Source of the DNA: Pithys albifrons albifrons
Taxonomy: Eukaryota; Chordata; Aves; Passeriformes; Thamnophilidae
Direction: 5' to 3'
NCBI RefSeq assembly: GCF_047495875.1
Contig: NC_092497.1
Location: 2,089,437-2,153,436 of the forward strand
Length of the DNA stretch: 64,000 bases
Positions 56,737 through 64,000 of this stretch are shown here, in pieces. The notes below the pieces were generated by a model that was given only the letters and a program-made list of their open reading frames with translations, was not told where the DNA came from and did not search any database. The position numbers were made by a program, and so were the translations under genes. Position 1 is the stretch's first letter; each line of letters starts with the position of its first letter.

Positions 56737-59583
56737 TACTGGATCACCATCCTGGTAATAGTCCCCAGCTATTCTGCTTGGAAGCTTCTCCTGAAGTTAA
56801 CTCTCAGAAAGCTGTAAAATCAAAGAAACAAAAGCAACAAGAAGTTTTCACTCCCATCAGAAGCAATCAAAGGCTTGCAATAGCAATGTTTGTTGGCAAG
56901 GGATGTTTTTTCAGATCAGGCTTTTAAGAAGTGCTCAGAACCTACAGGTGCAGGTGCCTGTTTTTAAAAATGAATCCAGCCTCCATCTTCTGCAGAAAAG
57001 TAAGTTGTGAGAATCTTATTCATCTGGGTTTACAGTAGCTGCATTCTCTCCTCCAAACCTGGTGTCACTGTTGTGCCTTTGAGAAACTTTCAATCATTGC
57101 TCCAAGGTGGATAGATGGAATTCAAAGAGCCTAGGACCAAGCACTGTCCTGCTCTGCACCCTCATGGAGATGCAATGTCATCCTGGTGCCTTGCCTGGGG
57201 CACATGGGTAGGATTTGACCCAAGATTTGCTCTTCTATCCCGGCAAGACAAGCTCAAACTCAGAGCATGAGCTTGAGAGGTGAGGACCTCAGGGGTGAGT
57301 TTTAAGAGGAGTAAGGAGGAAGCCAGCAGGATGCTGTGGATGTTACTCTGAAGCACTAAGGATGAAGGATTTCCTATAGTGTTGGCTTCCTGAGCATGAT
57401 GATATTCCACACAAAATTCCCTATGCCAATAAAAGTAACAGTCAACAGAGGGTTATAATTTTTAACCCCATCAGCTGAGTTTTTCCCCCAGTTAATAAAA
57501 ACCAGCTTTGTACTGATTTCAGCAGAGGTTAAAACCCAGCTTCCAAGATCAGGATGGCATGAGGGCAGGGCAGATGGTGTGTCGCTGGCCAGTCTCCCAG
57601 AGCATCCTCTCTCTGTGTGGGAACAGAGAGCTTTTCTCCATCCCTTGCAGCTCTGTATGGTGACATTTTCAGGATCCAGGCCTGAGGACTTTGACTGGGT
57701 TGCTTCCTGTTTTGACAATCTCCATTTCAAATACTCTATACACAGCATTGTGCAAGGAATTAAAACAAACCACAACCTGTATCCTTTTCTCTTGAATGTT
57801 GTGGTGGGGAGCTAAGCTGAGGTTTCCAGTGGGGAGGGAAAAGACATGGATGGTGAAACAGGCTCAAAGAGTGAAGGAGAGGAAAATGAAGAATGAGAAA
57901 TACAGTCACCTTCAGGGCTGCAGTGTGATCTTTTTCCCCATCCACTCTGAATTTGTGGGGATGGGGTACTTCCTCGATGCTGAAGCTCATATGCTTTGTG
58001 TTTAAACTGCTGCTGTCAAAGCTTGGGAGAGTAACTAAAACAAAAAGGTCGCAGGTCAAGTGGATGTTTTCCAATTGACCGGAGCGCAGTATAAATCCTG
58101 GGGAAGGAAATAACGCAACAAACATCCACCAGCCCCATGTCTGCATCCCCTGCTCCAGTGCTGGCTGCTGGTGGCAGGTCCTACAAGGACATGCAATCCA
58201 CTGGCAGAGCTGGGCAGGCAGGCAGCTGCCTCAGCATCCTGAAACACATCTCAGGCAGCATCCCCTCCCCAGTAAATTTTTTGTGCAAATTTAACAGTAC
58301 CAGACCCAGGTTTGATCTAGGCCAGTGATTAGGAGGATCAAGAGGTTGCTTCAGGTGAGCGTGGTAGGAGAAGAAACACCTGCCTGTGAGGACATTGGGC
58401 CTGAAACTCATCCTGAACCCTTGAAACAGATCTTCAGATGAGGGATGATATTTGCTGCTGTAGATTAAGGGGATTTGGGCATGCAACGCTCCTGGGGAAC
58501 ATCAAAGCAAACGTGTCTCTGCCACCACTTTGTGTCATCCCTTGCACAGTCTCCCCTGAGGTTTCGGTGTGGCCAAATGCTCTTCGATGTGTTGTAACCT
58601 GAAAAGAGGGATAGATAAAGGCAAAGTGTTCTGGGAGCTTTGCCAAGCCAAAGGCACTGAATTATTAAGAGATCTGGATCTTGATAACAGATTTATGCTC
58701 TATAACAACTTTTAAGAGAAAATATGGTGTTTGCAGGAACAGATTGGGATTGTCCTAAGAAATGGAGCTCTCCTTTTTAAATTGCATTGCTTTTATTATT
58801 ATTATTTTAATAATAATAATATTTCCACAGTGAAGCCATATATGAGAATATTATTTGTGTAGGAACTGGAAATGAACCTGAAATGATCAGCGTATTTTTT
58901 AAAGGCACTTTACAAGTCACTTGGCATTGGAAAAGGTACAACTATCCATCAAAGCAAGGCTTGGGGATAAAATAATTAGAAATCACACAACCATAGCAAA
59001 GGAAGATTAGTGCTAAAATTAGAAGCCATAAAGTTGTTTTTAGATTAGGCTGGAATCTGGGCAGGCTGCTTTATTGTACCATGTTACTTTAAAAAATGCA
59101 AGGTGAGAGGTGTGAATTGTCTGCATTTGGTTGTGCTGAAATGGAAATGCTATTGTGAGTGCTAGATGGGATGATCTATGAGATAATTTTCAGGTAAATC
59201 CTTAGGGGATGAAAGTACAATGCCCAGTGAAAGATGACCAGCTGCTAAAGGAGTTGGGTTTGGTGCTGAGCTCCTCTCCCAATGGATATTCCATAAGGGT
59301 GGTTTGTTCCTTGTTTTGTTTCAGTGTTCTGGTGGCCAGCTATCCATGTTGCATCCTAAAAAACGTGGTGGGATGGCTGGATGAGGAAGAGTCTGCTGCC
59401 CCACAGGTAGGGTGGGTGCAAGTTGGGACTGCTGTGGTCCCCAGACCTGAGCTGGGGCTTTGGGACCAGACAGCAATGTCAGATGGGCATAGCCCATGGA
59501 GCTTCAGCACTTCATTTGTCTGCTGTAACTGCTTAGTCATGAACAGGAATGCATTCTCTATCAGAGACAAACACCAAAGTGAT
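56737..59583. other. Unique AT-rich non-coding DNA
   Basis: No CR1 and no recognised gene. It includes a perfect 13-bp inverted repeat at 58794-58821. Confidence 0.45.
58794..58821. repeat. (TTA)n/(TAA)n perfect inverted repeat
   Basis: Thirteen-base arms (58794-58806 and 58809-58821) separated by TT. The run of ATT units is followed by its own complement. Such AT cruciforms are unstable in length. Confidence 0.88.
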
Positions 59584-59584
59584 C

Positions 59585-59795
59585 ACTGGACAGACTGAGA
59601 GAACAGAGCCTGTTCAATGTGGAGACTTCAGAGCCCTTTAAGTACCTAAAGGGGCTCCAGGAGAGCTGGAGACGGACTTAAGAGCAATAGAACAAGGGGA
59701 AATGGTTTTACACCACGAGGAGAGATTCAGAAAAGATAGAAGTAACAAATAGTTTGTGATGAGACACATCTCTAGTTGCCCAGAGAGGTGTATGT
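59585..59795 (+). mobile_element. CR1 LINE fragment lacking its 3' tail
   Basis: Plus-strand CR1: 'cctaaaggggctccaggag', 'cacgaggagagattcagaaa' and 'ttgcccagagaggtgtatg'. The 3' UTR and tail are absent, so the copy is internally truncated or strongly decayed beyond 59795. Confidence 0.75.
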
Positions 59796-60724
59796 GCCAT
59801 GTATAAATGTCCTCACCAAAAAATGTCTTGAGACTGAGAGCCATTCTGATATGGCTGGAAAGGCATAACATGAGCAGGAGGTTAGAGGACAAGATCCGGC
59901 ACATCCAGCTGTGTTCACCTTGGGGGATGCTAAGTAGAGGTTCCTGTCACCCACAGAAAGGTGGCTTCTTCAGTGCTGGTGCCTTTAAATGGGGAGTGGA
60001 GGATTTCTGGGCAAGAAACCTGAACTTTGTGGGATGTGTTGCCTAAACATGGACACAATTAGGTGAAGCCTTTCACCTGTTCCCACCAGAGTACCAGGTG
60101 AAAGGTTCTCAGGTTCCCTACTGGCCAGGAAGCACCAGCCCCTCTGCGACCACCCACAGCATCTTGTTGGCACATGCATTTCCCAGTGCCTGCAGGGGGA
60201 AAGTGGAGTTGAGCAGACTGCCTGCTCCCCCCAGAATGCTCCCTGCTGTGCCTCCAGCTCAGTGAAAGCAGGACAACTCCTCACTGACTCTTTGTAGCCT
60301 GAGAACAGAGCCTTGGAAAAGTCCAGCAGCAGGAACTTTACTAATTCCAACTAATGACTCTGAAATACTGACTGAGGGGAACAATTGCACATCATCAAAA
60401 GGGACAGACAAAAGAAATGCACTGTATTGTGATAGCAAACGGAGCTGAATTTGGTCTGATGGAGCACCTTTCATATTCCAAGCATTTCAAAGCCTTTTGC
60501 AGAGTAATGAGCTGCATGCTGACAGCAGGCCCCGTGGACCAGGCTTTATGTGCCCAACAATAGCTGGCACAGTTGTTGGCAGAGGACCTGATCATGGTGG
60601 GAGAGGGGATGGTGGCTGGGATGCGAGGGTTATCCTGCACTTTTCTGTGTTTTTTCAGTGTTGTTGGATCTCTAGCTGGTATTTGGATGGGTACTGAAGG
60701 TGATAGGGCAAGACTTGTTGGTCT
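59796..60724. other. Unique non-coding DNA
   Basis: No gene recognised. Confidence 0.4.
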
Positions 60725-61037
60725 TTCACTCCTTAAGTGGGGCTTAGAAAAAAGATACAGCCAGATGTTTTTAGTAGGGTCTGTAGTGGTTGGACAAGGG
60801 GTGATGGGTTTAAATTAAACACAGAGAGATTCAAATTGAATGATGAAGAAATTCTTTATGATGAGGGCGGTGAGGCACTGGCATGGAGAAACTGGGGCTG
60901 TCCCATCCCTAGAAGTGTCCAAGGCCAGGTTGGATGGGGCTTGGTGTAACTTGGTCTAGTGGAAGCTGTCCCTGTCCACTGCAGGGGGCTTGGAAGCAGA
61001 TGATCTTTAGTCCTTTCCAACCCAAAACATTCTATTA
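60725..61037 (+). mobile_element. CR1 LINE fragment, left arm of a wide convergent pair
   Basis: Plus-strand CR1: 'aagtggggcttagaaaaaag', 'gaaattctttatgatgaggg', 'tagaagtgtccaaggccagg', 'cttggtctagtggaagctg' and 'cctttccaacccaaaacatt'. Confidence 0.9.
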
Positions 61038-61549
61038 AACAGGAGTGGACCAACGTACCCTGACATGAGAATCCTTTGGCACAGCTGAGAATAGACATCA
61101 GCCTTCCAGGTCACCATCTAGTCCTCTAATCTTGTGGTCCCTGTGACAGTTTCATGAAGGCCCACATACAACTTGAGCTCTTTAATTTTAGCTAAGCCAG
61201 AATAGCACTGGTGCAGCTGTGGGAACAGATATCTTAGTCCTGAAACTATTTCTGTGGCAGGGAAGTTTCTTGCCTATTACAAGGAAAGGAAAAGGTTAAT
61301 TGCATTTTTTTTCTTTTTTTCTTTTCTTTTTTCCCAAAGAGGAAATAAATGTACCTACCCCACCCTAAGGGAACAGCACAAATCTGTCAGCCCTTTGTGG
61401 GTGGGGGCAGGCAGCTGGGCTGCATTAAGGAAGTTGCCCTGGGGAGGGAAGGGTTTGGGGGCATGGGTGGGGGGCCTTGGCTGCCTGCCCAGAGCTGCAG
61501 GCAAAGAGTGGGATGCTATGCTGGGCTGTATTTCAAGAGACCAGTTAGT
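61038..61549. other. Unique sequence with a T-rich run
   Basis: A T-rich stretch at 61303-61333 and a G-rich stretch at 61440-61480. No gene recognised. Confidence 0.4.
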
Positions 61550-61855
61550 CACAGAATGGTCTGGTTTGGAAAGGACATTAAAGACCATCTAGTTCTACTT
61601 CCTGCCACGGGCAGGGACACCTTCCACTGGACCAGGTTGCTCCAAGCGCCATCCAACCTGGCCTTGGAGTGGGGCAGGCACAGCTTCTCTGGGAAACCAA
61701 GAATTCCTTCCCAATATCCCATCTATCCCTGCCCTCTGGCAGTGTGAAGCCATTCCCTCTTGTCCTGTCCCTCCATGCCTTGTTCCAAGTCCCTCTTCAG
61801 CTCTCCTGGAGCCCCTTTAGGCACTTCAGGGGAGTCCAAGGTCTCCCTGGCGCCA
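61550..61855 (-). mobile_element. CR1 LINE fragment, right arm of a wide convergent pair
   Basis: Minus-strand CR1: 'cacagaatggtctggtttgg', 'acaccttccactggaccagg', 'catccaacctggccttgg', 'cctgccctctggcagtg' and 'ctcctggagcccctttaggc'. About 305 bp; a small part after 'ggccttgg' is missing compared with other copies. Confidence 0.92.
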
Positions 61856-63811
61856 TGGGACTTGTGATGAGTTACTCTTCCCAAGGGTTGAAAGAAAAGA
61901 TCTGTAGCAAAGCCTGGTTTGGAGTTAGAAAATGAGCTCAGAGATGAGGAAGGAGATCTCAGACCTTGTACTCTGTGACGCAGGTCCTTCGCTGCACCAG
62001 CTCCCTGCTAACCAAGATAACCAGATTCCAGTAGCCTCCTGGCTTTCCTGGAGGTGCATGCTGTGTTGTTGTTGGGTTTGCTGCATCATCCCCATCCCAG
62101 CAGGTAAAGGAGGATGGGAAGCTGCTTAAGATGCTTTGGAAGCCTGGTTCCTTCTTGCTCCATCTGTGTTTCCATGCTTCCTGCGCTCCAGCTGGGTCGG
62201 GCTGATGCCATGGCAAGACTCCCTCTTGCAGACAGCAGTCTTGCATGCTGTCATCCCAGCAGGGATTTGATGGTGTGCAGATGGATTTGCTTCCTGTTTC
62301 CCTTCCCATCAGCCTCATTTGAAGTTGCCCAGTGCTGCTTTCCAAGCAGGAAGATCTCAATGGGCTGGCTGAGCATCTGCTTTAGCAGATACAGCTTCTC
62401 CATGATGATCCAACCCCATGCAGGTATTTTGGTTCCACTTTTGAAGTGATGCTGAAAGGAATATATAAAGAGCCAAGTTTAAGTTTCTTTGGGAGCTGAT
62501 TACAATAAAAATACACACAGCCTATCAAAATCTTTCTTGTTTTGCTTTTATATTAGCGATGGCTGGTGTGAGTAACCTGTACTCAACTTCTGAGCATAGT
62601 AGGAGAGGAGGTAAGTCAGCTCTGGAGTCTTGAGGGAGACTGTACTCAGAGGAGGTGGAGTTGATGTTGGCCCTGGTGTTGTATCTGAGGTGGATTTACA
62701 TCATTGCACTTAGCCACAAAGATCCTTTGCTTTGGTTCTGGTTTCAGTTGCATGTTGTGGCAGGGGCAGAAGGGGAGACATTAGGAAGGCAGGTATTGGA
62801 TTGATAATACCAGGCCAGCACTGTTTGGTCTAGGAGAGCAGCAGTGAAGCCTCAGTGGTGTTTTCCAGAGGAAGGACAGACCGGCTGAGCCTGGGCATCC
62901 CTGTAGGACTCTGGGAAAATGCTGTACCCCCATAGCCCTGGGACAGAGGGGCTCTCATTGCCCTCTCTAGCACAGCTACAGAACAAGGGGCTCATCTACG
63001 TTTTGCAAAAAAGATTTCTTTGCCTCCTGTCTGGGATTCACCATGTGTCTGAGCTTTTAATATCACTTCATTCTCCCTCCCTACATCCCATGCCCCTGTC
63101 TCAGATGTGTTTGTTTAAGTGGCTTTAATTAACTTACATTTTCCTGTGCGTGACAGCTCCTTGAGGCTTTGGTAGCTGTTTTCTGTCCTTCCACAGTTGT
63201 CACTGACATGTAGCACTTTCCCTGCAGACCAGCCTTCAAGCCTACCATGTTTTTTCCCTGATCTGTGGAAGTGTTTTAACATACTGAAGGAAATGGTTTC
63301 CTTGTGGGCATTGTTACACACACTTAATTGATTATTAGGTGTGATTTTCCTGATCCCTCCTGGTATCTCTGAGCATTTTGAGTGAGGAAGCCAGAGGAGT
63401 GTAGGATGATGGTTTAGGTCAGATAGATTTATCTCACGAGTGACAAGACTGATAACTCTGGAGTGGCACGGCTACAGGTGTTATCATTTGGGTGTCTCCT
63501 CAAGAGTGAAGGTTAATGTCTTGCCACTACTGATCCATCACGGTGTTATCTGCAGGATTTATAGGTCTTCTGTGCCTTTCCAGTAGCAGTGGGTTCAGCT
63601 TTCCTGAGTCCAGAGCCATGTACCTTCTCCCTGGTTGCAGCAGCTGTAATGATCCTGTCAGCAAGCCCTTGTTCTCATCGATTTGTTTGCTTTTAAACTC
63701 AAAGTTAGGGATAATTTCTGCTTATTATTACATAGTTTTGCTCTTCCCCAATGGAGGAAAGTTGATTGCATGGGGACAAGCCCAATGGTTGAGTCCTCTC
63801 TCAAGGGAAGG
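61856..63811. other. Unique non-coding DNA with an exon candidate
   Basis: No CR1. It holds the plus-strand candidate 62557-62610. A minus frame near 62252-62450 and one near 63138-63221 also read like peptides between possible splice sites, but on the opposite strand. No gene can be named. Confidence 0.4.
62557..62610 (+). other. Possible 54-nt exon, plus strand
   Basis: This has the best splice-site pair in the window: a long pyrimidine-rich acceptor (tcttgttttgcttttatattag) and a near-perfect donor (GAG|GTAAGTCA). The 54 nt are open in one frame, with an ATG two bases in (MAGVSNLYSTSEHSRRG). The length is a multiple of three. It could be an internal exon or a first coding exon. No family recognised. 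Confidence 0.3.
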
Positions 63812-63920
63812 CATCATAGAATGGTTTAGGTTGGAAGGGATGTCAAAGCTCATCTCATTCCAACCCACTGCCATGGGCAAGGACATTTTCCACTAAACCA
63901 CGTTGTTCAAAGGCATCAAG
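63812..63920 (-). mobile_element. CR1 LINE 3' fragment
   Basis: Minus-strand CR1: 'catcatagaatggtttaggt', 'tggaagggatgtcaaagctc', 'ccactgccatgggcaagg' and 'cactaaaccacgttgttc'. About 105 bp. Confidence 0.88.
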
Positions 63921-64000
63921 TAGATGAAGGCAAGACAAGCCTTGATTCTGCCTTCCCAAGGATCACCCAAGAAATGTGACCAGGAGGATGGAAGGGAGCA

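Noticed and set aside
62252..62450. Minus-strand frame after a TTTCAG acceptor, reading through a peptide-like stretch (MEKLYLLKQMLSQPIEIF)
   Set aside because: No donor follows before a stop and no poly(A) signal is evident; it would have to be a terminal exon. Plausible but unsupported.
63138..63221. Minus-strand 84-nt frame with a good donor (AAAT|GTAAGT)
   Set aside because: The acceptor is weak, and many such short pairs occur in 64 kb; no homology.

Overview
This 64 kb window reads as nuclear DNA from a bird. The diagnostic signal is the CR1 LINE retrotransposon: I can mark about 32 CR1 copies by eye, on both strands, totalling roughly 10 kb (about one sixth of the window, a rough hand estimate). 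Many keep the CR1 3' hallmark, a block reading 'ggtcc(c/t)ttccaaccc' followed by one or more copies of the 8-bp tail ATTCTATG. There are no bacterial-style operons, ribosome sites or CRISPRs, and spacers are AT-rich with simple repeats. A CR1 load this high with one intact copy would suit a lineage where CR1 stayed active (woodpecker relatives and some other land birds), but the species is inference.

The only convincing protein-coding gene is in the mobile element at about 620-3647. It is a near-complete CR1 with an uninterrupted ORF2 (endonuclease plus reverse transcriptase), a short 3' UTR and three 8-bp tail repeats. It lacks ORF1 and the 5' UTR.

The rest reads as intronic or intergenic DNA. 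From 4 to 29 kb, scattered 3' CR1 fragments lie in unique sequence, with one CpG-enriched unique block near 16.2-16.8 kb. At 29.1-30.6 kb there is a three-unit tandem repeat of about 128 bp, then an 810-bp LTR-like element with TGTTGT/ACAACA termini and a probable remnant of retroviral internal sequence. From 44.3 to 45.9 kb two long polypyrimidine tracts, one holding a 12-bp minisatellite, flank a perfect 14-bp hairpin and a (TG)n run. From 46 to 62 kb there are more CR1 copies, several in convergent tail-to-tail pairs, plus AT microsatellites.

No cellular gene could be named. I list several short open segments bounded by good splice-site matches, on both strands. They are leads only: such matches arise by chance in this much sequence, and their conflicting strands show that not all can be real. 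No new multi-gene system is visible. The items most worth a second look are the intact CR1, the LTR plus tandem-repeat locus, the non-B-DNA cluster at 44.3-45.9 kb and the best exon candidates (36.7, 39.6, 53.4 and 62.6 kb).
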